A stretch of DNA of 64,000 bases from Pseudomonas sp. R84 (GCF_009834515.1 NZ_CP019426.1:6537806-6601805); one strand, 5' to 3'. Positions 50,654 through 60,961 are shown, counted from the stretch's first letter. Notes: generated by a model not told the origin, from the sequence alone. Translations and numbers: made by a program.

Positions 50654-51526
50654 TCAGCGGATGTGCGCGAGCACACCTTGAAGCTCATCGAGGGAGTTGT
50701 AACCGATCACCAACTGACCCTTTCCCTTCTTGCCGTGGCGAATCTGCACCGCAGAGCCTAGGCGCTCGGCCAGACGCTGTTCGAGGCGGGCGATATCCGG
50801 GTCGGGTTTGCTCGCTTCCACAGGCTCCGGTTTGCCACTCAACCACTGACGAACCAGTGCTTCAGTTTGGCGCACGGTGAGGCCGCGTGCGACAACATGT
50901 CGCGCCCCTTCCACCTGCTGATTGTCCGGCAGACCGAGCAAAGCACGGGCATGACCCATTTCCAGGTCGCCGTGGGACAACATGGTCTTGATGACTTCCG
51001 GCAGTGCAATAAGCCGCAACAGGTTAGCCACAGTGACGCGGGACTTACCCACAGCCTCGGCGACCTGTTGCTGCGTCAGCTGGAACTCCTGCTGCAAACG
51101 CTGCAGGGCCACCGCTTCTTCGATCGGGTTGAGATCTTCACGCTGGATGTTCTCGATCAGCGCAATGGCGATCGCGGTTTCATCCGGTACGTCGCGCACC
51201 ATCGCCGGGATGGTTTCCTGCCCGGCTTGCTGACTCGCGCGCCAGCGGCGTTCACCGGCGATGATCTCGAAGCGGCCACCGCCAATCGGGCGCACCACGA
51301 TCGGCTGCATCACGCCTTGCGCCTTGATCGACGCTGCCAGTTCTTCCAGCGCCTGAGGATCCATGTCGCGGCGCGGCTGGTATTTGCCGCGCTGCAGCAG
51401 ATCCAGTGGCAAGTGCTGCAGTTCGCGGGTGTCAGCTTGCGCCGCTTGTTCTTCCAGCGCGCTGACGGTCGGACCACTCAGCAGTGCATCCAGTCCACGT
51501 CCGAGACCTCGTTTCTTGACGGCCAT
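50654..51526 (-). CDS. parB: Chromosome partitioning protein ParB
   Basis: 290-residue CTPase/DNA-binding protein. The N-terminal KKRGLGRGLDALLS is followed by the ParB nuclease-like CTP domain (LPLDLLQRGKYQPRRDMDPQALEELAASIKAQGVMQPIVVRP and GERRWRAS). The HTH is QLTQQQVAEAVGKSRVTVANLLRLI, with a C-terminal dimerisation domain. It binds parS sites such as the one at 11475-11490 and spreads around the origin region. It lies nine bases after parA. Confidence 0.97.
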   Translation of the reverse strand: MAVKKRGLGRGLDALLSGPTVSALEEQAAQADTRELQHLPLDLLQRGKYQPRRDMDPQALEELAASIKAQGVMQPIVVRPIGGGRFEIIAGERRWRASQQAGQETIPAMVRDVPDETAIAIALIENIQREDLNPIEEAVALQRLQQEFQLTQQQVAEAVGKSRVTVANLLRLIALPEVIKTMLSHGDLEMGHARALLGLPDNQQVEGARHVVARGLTVRQTEALVRQWLSGKPEPVEASKPDPDIARLEQRLAERLGSAVQIRHGKKGKGQLVIGYNSLDELQGVLAHIR

Positions 51527-51535
51527 GGGGATTCC

Positions 51536-52333
51536 TTAAGTTGCCTGAGCGGCGGCGATGCGTGAGTTTTTGCGCTGACGACGAACCATCTCGCCGGCCA
51601 GGGCCAGATAAGCCAGGGCGCCGCGCGATTGCTTGTCGTAGGCAAGCGCCGGCATGCCGTAGCTCGGCGCTTCGGCCAGGCGGATGTTGCGCGGGATCAC
51701 CGTGTCGTACAGCTGATCGCCGAAGTGTTCCTTGAGCTGCGCCGAAACGTCGTTCATCAGGCTCAGGCGCGGGTCATACATGGTCCGCAGCAGGCCTTCG
51801 ACTTTCAGGTTCGGGTTGAGCAATTCAGCGATGCGCTTGATGTTATCCACAAGGTCACTCAAGCCTTCGAGCGCGAAGTACTCGCACTGCATGGGGATAA
51901 TCACCCCGTCAGCGGCGACCAGTGCGTTCAGCGTGAGCATCGACAGCGACGGCGGGCAGTCGATCAGAATGTAATCGTAGTTTTCACGGATCGGCGCCAG
52001 CGCGCTGCGCAGACGGCTTTCCTTCATCTGCATTTCCAGCAGCACCACTTCGGCCGCCGTCAAATCGCGGTTGGCCGGCAGCAGTTGGTAACCGCCGTGC
52101 TCGGAATAGTGCATGGCCTGGGCCAGATCGCATTCGCCGATCAGCAGGTCGTAGACCGAGTTTTCCAGGCCGTGTTTATCCACACCGCTACCCATGGTGG
52201 CGTTGCCCTGTGGATCGAGATCGATCAACAGCACCCGGCGCTTGGTCGCGACCAGGGATGCTGCGAGGTTGATGCAGGTGGTGGTCTTACCCACACCACC
52301 CTTCTGGTTCGCTATCGCGAATACCTTAGCCAT
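51536..52333 (-). CDS. parA: Chromosome partitioning ATPase ParA (Soj)
   Basis: 265-residue deviant-Walker ATPase: MAKVFAIANQKGGVGKTTTCINLAASL, Walker B region YILIDCPPSLSMLTLNAL, and YDPRLSLMNDVSAQL. The start at 52333 (MAKVFA) is preferred over an in-frame TTG six codons upstream. With ParB it moves origins apart before division. It follows rsmG by 18 bases. Confidence 0.96.
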   Translation of the reverse strand: MAKVFAIANQKGGVGKTTTCINLAASLVATKRRVLLIDLDPQGNATMGSGVDKHGLENSVYDLLIGECDLAQAMHYSEHGGYQLLPANRDLTAAEVVLLEMQMKESRLRSALAPIRENYDYILIDCPPSLSMLTLNALVAADGVIIPMQCEYFALEGLSDLVDNIKRIAELLNPNLKVEGLLRTMYDPRLSLMNDVSAQLKEHFGDQLYDTVIPRNIRLAEAPSYGMPALAYDKQSRGALAYLALAGEMVRRQRKNSRIAAAQAT

Positions 52334-52351
52334 TCTTGCTTGTGTTCCCAA

Positions 52352-52996
52352 TCATGCCGTGCGGCGCAGTATCAGCAGATGGCGTTGGCCTTGGCAACCG
52401 GGTACGGCCAGGGCGTGTTCGCTATCGAGTTTGAAGTCTGCCGGCAATGCTACCAGCTCATCGGCCGGATGAACGCCCTTCATTGCCAGCCATCGTGTAT
52501 CGGCATCGCCGAGGTGGCGAGTCCAGTTGGTGAAGTTCTCCATACTGCTGAACGCCCGGGAAATAATCCCGTTGAACGGCTGTGCAGGCTGGAAGGCTTC
52601 GACACGGCTGTGGATAACTTGCAGGTTATCCAGTTTGAGTTCGAGTTTGACCTGAGTCAGAAAGCGGGTTTTCTTGCCGTTGCTGTCCAGACAAGTCACT
52701 TGCGAATCCGGATACAGGATCGCCAACGGGATGCCTGGCATGCCGCCGCCACTGCCAACGTCGAGCCAACGACCGTTCTCGATGAACGACATCACGCTGA
52801 GACTATCGAGCAAATGCCTCGACACCATTTCGTCCGGATCGCGCACAGCGGTCAGGTTGTAGGCCTGGTTCCATTTGATCAACAGGGCCAGATAACCCAG
52901 CAGCAATTCGTGCTGGGTTTCAGTGAGATTGACACCGAGCTCGCGGGCTCCTGTGGATAACTCTTCGGCGTGTTGCGAAGTGACCTTAGAACTCAA
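52352..52996 (-). CDS. rsmG: 16S rRNA (guanine-N7) methyltransferase
   Basis: 214-residue SAM enzyme methylating G527 of 16S rRNA. Seen: [23 protein letters not shown] and the SAM motif [17 protein letters not shown], then VHSRVEAF-like [11 protein letters not shown]. The start is TTG at 52996, overlapping the mnmG stop as TTGA, with GGAG nine bases upstream. The length equals that of relatives. Several DnaA-box 9-mers lie in this gene. Confidence 0.95.
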   Translation of the reverse strand: MSSKVTSQHAEELSTGARELGVNLTETQHELLLGYLALLIKWNQAYNLTAVRDPDEMVSRHLLDSLSVMSFIENGRWLDVGSGGGMPGIPLAILYPDSQVTCLDSNGKKTRFLTQVKLELKLDNLQVIHSRVEAFQPAQPFNGIISRAFSSMENFTNWTRHLGDADTRWLAMKGVHPADELVALPADFKLDSEHALAVPGCQGQRHLLILRRTA

Positions 52997-54891
52997 GCGC
53001 TTTGCTCCAACTGACGGCCCGCGCCGCGTTTTTTCAAATGAATCATCAGCAGCGAAATCGCTGCCGGGGTCACACCCGGGATCCGCGAAGCCTGGCCCAG
53101 CGTCTCTGGTCGAGTCGCGCCGAGCTTGCTCTGGATCTCCTTGGAAAGACCGGAAATGTTGGTGTAATCGATATCCACAGGCAGTTTCGTGTCTTCACTG
53201 GCGCGCAGACGGGCGATTTCGTCCTGTTGACGGTCGATGTAACCGGCGTATTTGGTCTTGATTTCCACCTGTTCGGCAACCTGTGGATCTTCGGCGCCGT
53301 TGCCGGTCACTTCGACCAGACCAGCGTAGTCGATTTCCGGTCGACTCAAGAGGTTGAGCAAGTTGTATTCGTGGGTCAGCGGCGTGCCGAATTTCTCGGC
53401 AATCGCATCGCCCTGCTGCGTGTTCGGGCGAACCCAGGTGCTTTTCAGGCGCTGCTCTTCCAGCTCGATACTTTCGCGTTTCTTGCAGAAGGCCGCCCAA
53501 CGCGCGTCATCGACCAGACCCAGCTCGCGACCTTTTTCGGTCAGACGCAGGTCAGCGTTGTCCTCACGCAGAATCAGACGGTACTCGGCACGGGAAGTGA
53601 ACATGCGGTACGGCTCTTGGGTACCGAGGGTGATCAGGTCGTCGACCAAAACGCCGATGTAGGCTTCATCGCGACGCGGGCACCAGGCTTCTTTGCCCTT
53701 GGCGCGCAGTGCGGCGTTGGCGCCAGCGAGCAAACCTTGGGCGCCAGCTTCTTCGTAGCCGGTGGTGCCGTTGATTTGCCCGGCGAAGAACAGACCGCCG
53801 ATGACTTTGGTTTCCAGGCTGTACTTCAGGTCGCGTGGATCGAAGTAGTCGTACTCGATCGCATAACCCGGACGCACGATGTGCGCGTTTTCCATGCCAC
53901 GGATCGATTGCACGATCTGCAATTGCACGTCGAACGGCAAGCTTGTGGATATCCCGTTCGGATACAGCTCATGGGTGGTCAAACCTTCCGGTTCGATAAA
54001 CACCTGATGGCTTTCCTTGTCGGCAAAGCGATGGATCTTGTCTTCGATCGACGGGCAGTAGCGCGGGCCGATGCCTTCGATTTCACCAGCGGCGGAATAC
54101 ATCGGCGAACGATCGAGGTTCGCGGCGATGATTTCGTGGGTGCGGGCGTTTGTGTGAGTAATCCAGCAACTGACCTGACGTGGATGCTGTTCTTTGTTGC
54201 CCATGAACGACATCACCGGAATCGGCGTATCGCCGGGTTGCTCGGTCATCACCGAGAAATCCACAGACTTGCCGTCGATACGCGGCGGTGTGCCGGTTTT
54301 CAGGCGACCGACACGCAGTGGCAGTTCACGCAGACGGTGAGCCAGGGCGATCGACGGCGGATCACCGGCGCGACCGCCGGAGAAATTCTGCAAACCGATG
54401 TGGATAAGTCCGCCGAGGAACGTACCGGTGGTCAACACCACGGAATCGGCGAAAAAGCGCAGACCCATTTGCGTGACAACACCACGGACTTGTTCCTGCT
54501 CGACGATCAGGTCGTCAGCCGCTTGTTGAAATATCCACAGGTTCGGCTGGTTTTCCAGAATTTCGCGGACAGCGGCTTTGTACAGAATCCGGTCGGCTTG
54601 CGCACGGGTCGCCCGTACGGCTGGGCCTTTGCGGCTGTTCAACACGCGAAACTGGATGCCGCCCAAATCGGTGGCCGTTGCCATCGCGCCGCCGAGGGCA
54701 TCGATTTCCTTGACCAGATGGCTTTTGCCAATACCACCGATGGCCGGGTTGCAACTCATGGCACCGAGGGTTTCCACGTTATGCGTCAGCAACAGGGTTT
54801 TTGCCCCCATACGTGCTGAGGCCAGTGCTGCCTCGGTACCGGCATGACCGCCGCCGATGACGATCACTTCAAAACGGGAAGGGAAATCCAC
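52993..54891 (-). CDS. mnmG: tRNA uridine-5-carboxymethylaminomethyl modification enzyme MnmG
   Basis: 632-residue FAD protein that, with MnmE, installs the cmnm5 group at U34 of certain tRNAs. FAD site: [23 protein letters not shown]; further family motifs are [24 protein letters not shown] and [22 protein letters not shown]. The start is GTG: 54891 (MDFPSRF) fits relatives and is six bases from GAGG, while the GTG at 54894 is too close. Its partner gene mnmE is 4.6 kb away, separated by an origin-like array and an iron-uptake unit. Confidence 0.96.
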   Translation of the reverse strand: MDFPSRFEVIVIGGGHAGTEAALASARMGAKTLLLTHNVETLGAMSCNPAIGGIGKSHLVKEIDALGGAMATATDLGGIQFRVLNSRKGPAVRATRAQADRILYKAAVREILENQPNLWIFQQAADDLIVEQEQVRGVVTQMGLRFFADSVVLTTGTFLGGLIHIGLQNFSGGRAGDPPSIALAHRLRELPLRVGRLKTGTPPRIDGKSVDFSVMTEQPGDTPIPVMSFMGNKEQHPRQVSCWITHTNARTHEIIAANLDRSPMYSAAGEIEGIGPRYCPSIEDKIHRFADKESHQVFIEPEGLTTHELYPNGISTSLPFDVQLQIVQSIRGMENAHIVRPGYAIEYDYFDPRDLKYSLETKVIGGLFFAGQINGTTGYEEAGAQGLLAGANAALRAKGKEAWCPRRDEAYIGVLVDDLITLGTQEPYRMFTSRAEYRLILREDNADLRLTEKGRELGLVDDARWAAFCKKRESIELEEQRLKSTWVRPNTQQGDAIAEKFGTPLTHEYNLLNLLSRPEIDYAGLVEVTGNGAEDPQVAEQVEIKTKYAGYIDRQQDEIARLRASEDTKLPVDIDYTNISGLSKEIQSKLGATRPETLGQASRIPGVTPAAISLLMIHLKKRGAGRQLEQSA

Positions 54892-54894
54892 CAC

Positions 54895-55462
54895 GCACCT
54901 CGTGCCTGCTTAAGTAGGTAATTCAGGAATAGTTTGAGATCAGGTTTCTGAACCTGGTCGACAAGTATAGGGACTTCGCCCTTCCTAAAGAACCCTTTGC
55001 ACAAAATTTAACCAGCTGTGGAGAACTCGAGGTTAAAAGAATAAAAAAGAGAGAAATTTATAAAACCTTTGTTTTTATGTTTATTCTTACTGAGCCACCT
55101 TTCTGTGGATAGATTGCTACAGGCCTTTATATTCAATGTGTACAGAGTTTTAAAACCCTGTGCTCATGTGCTAATGAGGCCCTTGGATAACCGCTGTAAG
55201 CCTGTGGATGAAAGGGAAGGTTATCCACAGAGGGGTTTATGTCCAGTTTTTAAGCCCTGTTATCAACCGACCTCAGTGGCAGTTATTCACAGGGCTTAAT
55301 CCACAGAAAAAACGATACAGCAGCTTTTTCAGCGCGCAAAAAAAACACCAGCGAGGGTTCGCTGGCGACAAAGAAGCTGATGGAGGGAAGTGCGAGGGCT
55401 ATTGTGAGAGAACGTAACAGGGGCTAATAATAGGCATTATCATTAACTCATCAGTTTTCCCT
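54895..55462. other. Origin-like region upstream of mnmG (second oriC copy)
   Basis: 568 bases without genes. An AT-rich block (55030-55090, likely unwinding region) is followed by DnaA-box 9-mers: TGTGGATAG 55104, TGTGGATGA 55203, TTATCCACA 55221, TTATTCACA 55283 and TAATCCACA 55297, plus TGTGGAGAA at 55017. The order and spacing nearly duplicate the rpmH-dnaA array, 8557 bases away for three of the boxes. Autonomously replicating fragments from both sites have, as I recall, been described in P. putida and P. aeruginosa. A Fur-like site closes the region. Confidence 0.75.
55426..55444 (+). promoter_or_regulatory. Fur box upstream of the sigma-factor gene
   Basis: AATAATAGGCATTATCATT resembles the 19-base Fur consensus (GATAATGATAATCATTATC) with several mismatches, 19 bases before the FecI-like start codon. 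Iron-repressed expression of the downstream uptake genes is expected. Confidence 0.65.
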
Positions 55463-55969
55463 ATGTCCCTACCCGCCCACACCGCTGCGATTGAGCAAAT
55501 CTACGAGCAACATCATTCGTGGCTATATGGATGGCTCAAGGGAAAATTGCATGACGCCTGCGATGCCGCCGATGTGGCGCATGACACGTTTGTGCGGATT
55601 CTGGCGGCCCGCAATGCCGCGCAGATTCGCGAGCCACGGGACTATCTGGCGACAATTGCACGCGGTCTGGTGATTGATCGTTATCGCAGACAGGCTATCG
55701 AAGCAGCATATTTGCAGACCCTGGCGGCTCGACCGGAAGCCACCGCCATCAGCGAGGAAGACAAGGCGCTGATCATCGAAACTCTGGTCGCTGTGGATAA
55801 AGCCTTGGCCGGGCTCGGCGCCAGAAGCCAACAGATTTTCATGCTGTCGCAGATCGATGGCCTGACTTATCAACAGATCGCCCTGCAGCTGAAGGTTTCT
55901 CTGACCACGGTGAAGAAACACATGATCCGCTCCCTGACGGAATGTGCCCTGGTCATGGCGCAGCGTTGA
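55463..55969 (+). CDS. FecI-like ECF sigma factor
   Basis: 168-residue extracytoplasmic-function sigma factor: region 2 IYEQHHSWLYGWLKGKLHDACDAADVAHDTFVRIL and region 4 LDGLTYQQIALQLKVSLTTVKKHMIRSL (QIDGLTYQQI). It would direct transcription of the TonB-dependent receptor when iron-siderophore binds. It is followed by a FecR-like gene overlapping its stop by one base. It may in turn be Fur-repressed through the upstream box. Confidence 0.92.
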   Translation: MSLPAHTAAIEQIYEQHHSWLYGWLKGKLHDACDAADVAHDTFVRILAARNAAQIREPRDYLATIARGLVIDRYRRQAIEAAYLQTLAARPEATAISEEDKALIIETLVAVDKALAGLGARSQQIFMLSQIDGLTYQQIALQLKVSLTTVKKHMIRSLTECALVMAQR

Positions 55970-56916
55970 TGGCCATCGCCCCCAACCGTCAGGTTTTCGA
56001 AGCGGCCGCCAGTTGGTATGTGCAGTTTCAAACGGATCCGCCGACGCTCGCCGAACAGAAGGCCTGGCAGCTGTGGATAGATAGCGACCCGGCACATCTG
56101 GCGGCGTGGAACCAGATGGAACAAATGCAACGCCACCTCGGCACACTACCGCAGGATCTGAAACGTCGGGCACTGAACACCGGTCAGCAACGCCGTCAGG
56201 TGCTGAAACTGTTGCTGCTCGGGGCGGGGACGGGGTTCGTTGGCTGGAATGTTCAGCATCACGCTTCCTTGGGGAATGTTTGGGCGGACTATAAAACCGG
56301 GGTTGGTCAGCTTCGCAATATCGCATTGGCGGATGGCAGCCAGATTCAGCTCAACACCGACACTGCCATTGACGTGTCTTTCGACCCGGTACAGCGGCTG
56401 ATTCGCCTGCGCTCGGGCGAAATCCTGATCCAAACCGGAAAGCTTGGCGATCAACGACCCTTTTTCGTCGAAACCCGTGATGGCCGGATACAAGCCTTGG
56501 GCACTCGATTCTCCGTCCACCAGTTCCCGGGTTCTACCCGCGTGGGGGTGCTGGAAAATCGGGTCAGCGTTCAACCGGGGGATTCATCAACAGCCGCCAT
56601 TATTCTGAATGCAGGGGAAGGCGCTGACTTCGATAGCCGGCATATCGGACTCATTCATCCCTTCCAACCCTCGGAAGTGGCATGGACCAACGGCCAATTG
56701 ATCGTCCTCAATGCACGTTTGGGCGATGTGATCGAAGAATTGGGCCGTTATCGCAGCGGGGTTTTGCACTGCGACGCGCGCGCCCGGGATCTGCGGGTAT
56801 CCGGCACCTTTCGGCTCGACTCCACCGATGCCGTTCTGGCCAATCTCCAGGCCTCGTTACCGATCAACGTCCGCTACTTCACCCGTTACTGGGTCTCGAT
56901 CAGCCACAACGTCTGA
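55969..56916 (+). CDS. FecR-like anti-sigma regulator
   Basis: 315-residue inner-membrane regulator. An N-terminal cytosolic DUF4880 segment (AAASWYVQFQTDPPTLAEQKAWQLWIDSDPAHLAAW) is followed by one membrane helix (about 80-95, VLKLLLLGAGTGFVGW). The periplasmic FecR domain is TGVGQLRNIALADGSQIQLNTDTAIDV, and a C-terminal STN-like part binds the receptor. The ATG at 55969 overlaps the sigma-factor stop (TGATG). An upstream in-frame start at 55942 has no family support. Confidence 0.9.
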   Translation: MAIAPNRQVFEAAASWYVQFQTDPPTLAEQKAWQLWIDSDPAHLAAWNQMEQMQRHLGTLPQDLKRRALNTGQQRRQVLKLLLLGAGTGFVGWNVQHHASLGNVWADYKTGVGQLRNIALADGSQIQLNTDTAIDVSFDPVQRLIRLRSGEILIQTGKLGDQRPFFVETRDGRIQALGTRFSVHQFPGSTRVGVLENRVSVQPGDSSTAAIILNAGEGADFDSRHIGLIHPFQPSEVAWTNGQLIVLNARLGDVIEELGRYRSGVLHCDARARDLRVSGTFRLDSTDAVLANLQASLPINVRYFTRYWVSISHNV

Positions 56917-57035
56917 TCGAAAATCACCTGGGGAAAAATAAATTGAAACCAGGGTTATCTTTTTTTGCCCTGACCCGGCCCTACAGGTAATCGCGATAAA
57001 CGCGGCTCTTCGCCACCTTCAGGGCTTATCCACAC

Positions 57036-59471
57036 ATGCGTCTTCCCACGTTCCGTCAGCGTTTTTCCCACCACTGCATTGCCTACAGCCTACTGATGAC
57101 CAGTGCCGCGCCTTGCCTGGTAATGACCAATAACGCCTTCGCGGCGATGGCCGCCCAGCGCTACACCATTGCTGCCGGCCCGCTGGACAATGCGTTGAGC
57201 CAGTTCGCCTCTGCTTCGAACGTGATTCTGTCGTTCTCGCCGCAACAGACCAGCCGTTTACGCAGTGCGGGACTGAACGGCAACTTCACCGTCGAACAGG
57301 GATTCTCCCAACTGCTGCAAGGCTCGGGGTTGCAAGCCATACCGCAGGCGCCTAGCAGCTACATTCTGCAGGCGCTGCCCACTGGTGACTCGCTGGAACT
57401 GGCCCCGACCAACATCAACGGGCAATTAGCCAACCCGATGAACCTGGATTACGCCGCCGACGTTGGCTACAAGGCGCAAAGCAGCCGGATTGGTACGAAA
57501 ACCAGCACACCGTTGTCGGAAACGCCACGCTCGGTGTCAGTCGTAACCGCGCAACGCATGAAAGATCAGAAATCCCAGACGCTCACCGAGGTGCTTGGCT
57601 ACGTCCCGGGGATCTTTGCCCCTCCGTTTGCCGCCGGCGACAGTCTGGCCGGAGATCTGTTTTTCATACGGGGTTTCAATGCCACCGATTACGGCTACGG
57701 TCTGTTGCGCGATGGACTACGCGTACAGGGCAACCGCTATGACACCAGCACCGAGCCTTATGGTCTTGAGCGAGTGGAGATTTTCCGCGGCCCGTCTTCT
57801 CTGCTGTACGGGGAAAACGCTCCCGGCGGTCTGGTCAATCTGGTGAGCAAACGCCCGACCGCCGCGCCACAAGGCGAAGTGCAATTGGGTTATGGCTCGA
57901 ATAATCGTAGGCAGATCGGCGTCGATGTCTCCGGTCCACTCAATAACAGCGGTAATGTTCTCGGGCGGGTGGTGATGCTCGGGCGCAAGTCGGACACCCA
58001 GACCGATCATGTCCCGGATGACCGGATCTACATCGCGCCATCGCTGACTCTGAATTTCGACGATTTCAATACGCTGACCCTACTGGCCAACTACCAGAAG
58101 GATCACACCAACATGGAACTTGGCCTACCGGCCGCCGGGACTTTGCTGACCAACCCCAACGGCAAGTTATCCAAGGGCACAATGCTCGGCGATCCGGACT
58201 GGAATACCTTCGAACGGGAAACCTGGAGCACCGGTTACGAGTTCAGTCACTCGTTCAACGACGACTGGCAGTTCCGGCAGAACTCGCGCTACATGCAGTC
58301 GCGCATTACCCGCCACGAAACCTGGCCGGGCAACCTCAACAATGCCGGTTTCGGCACACGCCTGAACATGACGGCCTACGATCGCTACAACAAATCGATG
58401 GTGTATTCGCTGGATAACCAACTGGAAGGCAAATTCCAGGTCGGCGGTCTGGAAAATACCGTGCTATTCGGCGCCAGCTACGACCGCACTTCCTTCAATC
58501 AAGACTGGGATGCCGGCGTCGTCGGGCCGATCGATGTGTATAACCCGGTGTACCTGCGCGACCCTACCACACCGATTGCGGTGCAAAACACCTTGCTCGA
58601 GCAGCAGATGAAAGGGGTTTATGCACAGATCCAGAGCAAGTACGACCATTGGTTGTTTCTGCTCGGCGGTCGTCAGGATTGGGTCGACAGTGATTTCCGC
58701 GACAAGGTGGCCCAGTCGAGTGACATCAGCTCCGAGGATAAGAAATTCACTTATCAGGGCGGCGTGATGTACCAGTTCGACAACGGCATGACGCCGTATG
58801 TCAGCTACTCGACCTCGTTCGTGCCGGTGCAGCAGATTTCCAACGCCGGCGCACCGCTTGATCCGATCACCAGCAGCCAATATGAAGTGGGCCTGAAATA
58901 CGAGCCGATCGGCTGGGACACAGCGTTCACTGCTTCGGTGTACGACCTGCGCAAAAAGGACGACACCTACTTCGACGCCACCACGTCGAGCTATCGCCAA
59001 GTGGGCGAAAGCCGTTCCAAGGGTGTAGAGCTGGAACTTAACAGCAATCTGACGCAGAACCTCAACGTCACGGCGGCCTACACCTACACCGACGCGCGAA
59101 TCACCAAGGATGCCGCGACGTCATTGGTCAAAGGCCATCAGATGACCGGCGTGCCGCGTAATCAGGCCTCGGCCTGGGCGAAATACCGATTCCTCGATGG
59201 CGATCTGAAAGGTTTGTATGTGGGTGGCGGTGTGCGTTACTTCGACAGTGCCTTCGCCTACACCTCGCCTTCTCTGTACGGAAAGCTGGATGCCGGCGAT
59301 GTCACCTTGGTTGATGCGGCGATCGGCTATCAGATCGACACGCACTGGAGCGTGGACCTGAATGCGAAAAACCTGTTCGACAAGGAATATGTGTCGGGAT
59401 GCAATGATGCCGGCCGCTGCTACTGGGGAGAAGACCGGACCTTGCTCGGTACGGTTTCCTACAACTGGTAA
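57036..59471 (+). CDS. TonB-dependent siderophore receptor with signalling domain
   Basis: 811-residue outer-membrane receptor. A signal peptide ends near NNAFA. An STN signalling domain (about 41-112, RYTIAAGPLDNALSQFASASNVILSFS) talks to FecR. The plug has ETPRSVSVVTAQRMKDQKSQTLTEVLGYVPGI and LERVEIFRGPSSLLYGENAPGGLVNLVSKRP. The beta-barrel ends in the aromatic SYNW. The plug and barrel resemble ferric-hydroxamate (FhuA/FoxA-type) receptors, so a hydroxamate siderophore is a reasonable guess. No strong ribosome-binding site precedes the ATG; a DnaA 9-mer lies at 57026-57034. Confidence 0.92.
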   Translation: MRLPTFRQRFSHHCIAYSLLMTSAAPCLVMTNNAFAAMAAQRYTIAAGPLDNALSQFASASNVILSFSPQQTSRLRSAGLNGNFTVEQGFSQLLQGSGLQAIPQAPSSYILQALPTGDSLELAPTNINGQLANPMNLDYAADVGYKAQSSRIGTKTSTPLSETPRSVSVVTAQRMKDQKSQTLTEVLGYVPGIFAPPFAAGDSLAGDLFFIRGFNATDYGYGLLRDGLRVQGNRYDTSTEPYGLERVEIFRGPSSLLYGENAPGGLVNLVSKRPTAAPQGEVQLGYGSNNRRQIGVDVSGPLNNSGNVLGRVVMLGRKSDTQTDHVPDDRIYIAPSLTLNFDDFNTLTLLANYQKDHTNMELGLPAAGTLLTNPNGKLSKGTMLGDPDWNTFERETWSTGYEFSHSFNDDWQFRQNSRYMQSRITRHETWPGNLNNAGFGTRLNMTAYDRYNKSMVYSLDNQLEGKFQVGGLENTVLFGASYDRTSFNQDWDAGVVGPIDVYNPVYLRDPTTPIAVQNTLLEQQMKGVYAQIQSKYDHWLFLLGGRQDWVDSDFRDKVAQSSDISSEDKKFTYQGGVMYQFDNGMTPYVSYSTSFVPVQQISNAGAPLDPITSSQYEVGLKYEPIGWDTAFTASVYDLRKKDDTYFDATTSSYRQVGESRSKGVELELNSNLTQNLNVTAAYTYTDARITKDAATSLVKGHQMTGVPRNQASAWAKYRFLDGDLKGLYVGGGVRYFDSAFAYTSPSLYGKLDAGDVTLVDAAIGYQIDTHWSVDLNAKNLFDKEYVSGCNDAGRCYWGEDRTLLGTVSYNW

Positions 59472-59475
59472 ATGA

Positions 59476-59510
59476 AAAGGGGCTGTGGATAAATTGTCCA
59501 CAGCCCCTTT
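59476..59510. terminator. Terminator between receptor gene and mnmE
   Basis: AAAGGGGCTGTGGA / TCCACAGCCCCTTT, a 14-bp inverted repeat with loop TAAATTG between two convergent genes. It can serve both. The stem includes a DnaA-box-like TGTGGATAA. Confidence 0.85.
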
Positions 59511-59511
59511 G

Positions 59512-60882
59512 TCATTTGCCAATGCAGAAGCTGGAAAATATCCGACCTAGCAGATCATCGGAGCTGAAGGCACCAGTGATTTCGCCGAGAGAATGCTGGG
59601 CTTGACGCAGATCTTCCGCCAATAACTCTCCGGCGCCAGCCAAGGTCAGCTGGGCGCGGCCGTGTTCCAACGCTGCACTGGCGTGGCGCAAGGCTTCAAG
59701 ATGCCGGCGACGTGCGCTGAAACTGCTTTCCGAGGTCTGCTCGTAACCCATACAGGCTTTGAGATGGTCACGCAGCAGGTCAAGGCCTTCACCGGCCGAC
59801 TTGGCGCTGAGGCTGATCGTCACATGGCCGTCTTCACTGGTTTTCAGGGCAATGGCTTCGCCGGTCAAATCGGCTTTGTTGCGGATCAGGGTGACCTTCG
59901 CCGGATCTGGTCGGGTTTCAAGGAATTCCGGCCATAGGGCAAAGGGATCCAGCGCTTCCGGCGCAGTGGCGTCGACCACCAACAACACCCGATCAGCCTC
60001 GCCAATGGCTTTCAATGCGCGCTCGACCCCGATCTTTTCCACATGATCATCGGTATCGCGCAGTCCGGCCGTATCGACAACGTGCAGTGGCATACCATCA
60101 ATGTGGATATGTTCGCGCAGGATGTCGCGGGTCGTACCGGCAATTTCGGTAACGATGGCGGCTTCACGACCGGCCAAGGCATTCAACAGACTGGACTTGC
60201 CGGCATTCGGACGACCGGCGATCACCACAGTCATACCATCGCGCAGCAACGCACCCTGCCCGGCTTCTCGCAGTACTGTGGATAACTCGACGCGCACTTT
60301 GTCGAGCATGCTCAGCACATGGCCATCGGCAAGGAAGTCGATTTCTTCTTCCGGGAAGTCGATGGCGGCTTCGACGTAGATACGCAAACCGATCAGTTGC
60401 TCGGTCAAGTTATGCACACGCTGGGAAAACGCACCCTGCAAGGAACGCAGAGCATTGCGCGCAGCCTGTGCAGAACTGGCTTCGATCAAATCGGCAATCG
60501 CCTCGGCCTGGGCCAGGTCGAGCTTGTCATTGAGGAAGGCGCGTTCGCTGAATTCACCAGGACGGGCCAAGCGACATCCCAGTTCCAGGCAGCGTTTGAG
60601 CAACATATCCAGAACGATCGGGCCGCCGTGGCCTTGCAGTTCCAGCACGTCTTCACCGGTGAACGAGTTCGGCCCCGGGAAATACAGCGCCAGACCTTCA
60701 TCGAGGACTTGCTGGTCGTCGCTGAAAAACGGGCCGTAATGGGCGTAACGCGGTTTCAGTTCGCGGCCGGTGATGGCTTTCGCTGCAACGCTGGCCAACG
60801 GCCCGGAAATACGAACGATGCCCACACCACCACGGCCTTGAGCGGTGGCGACAGCGGCGATGGTTTCACGAGGTGCGCTCAT
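59512..60882 (-). CDS. mnmE: tRNA modification GTPase MnmE
   Basis: 456-residue GTPase partner of MnmG. N-terminal tetrahydrofolate-binding domain: [25 protein letters not shown]. Inserted G domain: G1 [17 protein letters not shown]2/G3 GTTRDILRE and [10 protein letters not shown], and NKADLTG. The C-terminal CIGK motif (FCIGK) carries the catalytic Cys. The start at MSAPRETIA (60882) is chosen over a TTG at 60900. Confidence 0.96.
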   Translation of the reverse strand: MSAPRETIAAVATAQGRGGVGIVRISGPLASVAAKAITGRELKPRYAHYGPFFSDDQQVLDEGLALYFPGPNSFTGEDVLELQGHGGPIVLDMLLKRCLELGCRLARPGEFSERAFLNDKLDLAQAEAIADLIEASSAQAARNALRSLQGAFSQRVHNLTEQLIGLRIYVEAAIDFPEEEIDFLADGHVLSMLDKVRVELSTVLREAGQGALLRDGMTVVIAGRPNAGKSSLLNALAGREAAIVTEIAGTTRDILREHIHIDGMPLHVVDTAGLRDTDDHVEKIGVERALKAIGEADRVLLVVDATAPEALDPFALWPEFLETRPDPAKVTLIRNKADLTGEAIALKTSEDGHVTISLSAKSAGEGLDLLRDHLKACMGYEQTSESSFSARRRHLEALRHASAALEHGRAQLTLAGAGELLAEDLRQAQHSLGEITGAFSSDDLLGRIFSSFCIGK

Positions 60883-60913
60883 TGACCGGTATCCAGACAA
60901 AAATGACAGATAG

Positions 60914-60940
60914 CAAAACGCCCCACTAGGGGGCGTTTTG
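60914..60940. terminator. Terminator after yidC
   Basis: CAAAACGCCCC / GGGGCGTTTTG stem (with one extra G) between yidC and mnmE, symmetric and able to act on the minus-strand yidC transcript. A DnaA 9-mer follows at 60946-60954. Confidence 0.82.
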
Positions 60941-60961
60941 AGTGGTTATCCACAGTGTAAA

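Noticed and set aside
53002..54819. 605-residue plus-strand open frame opposite mnmG
   Set aside because: Shadow of mnmG caused by GC-rich codon bias; no family motifs.
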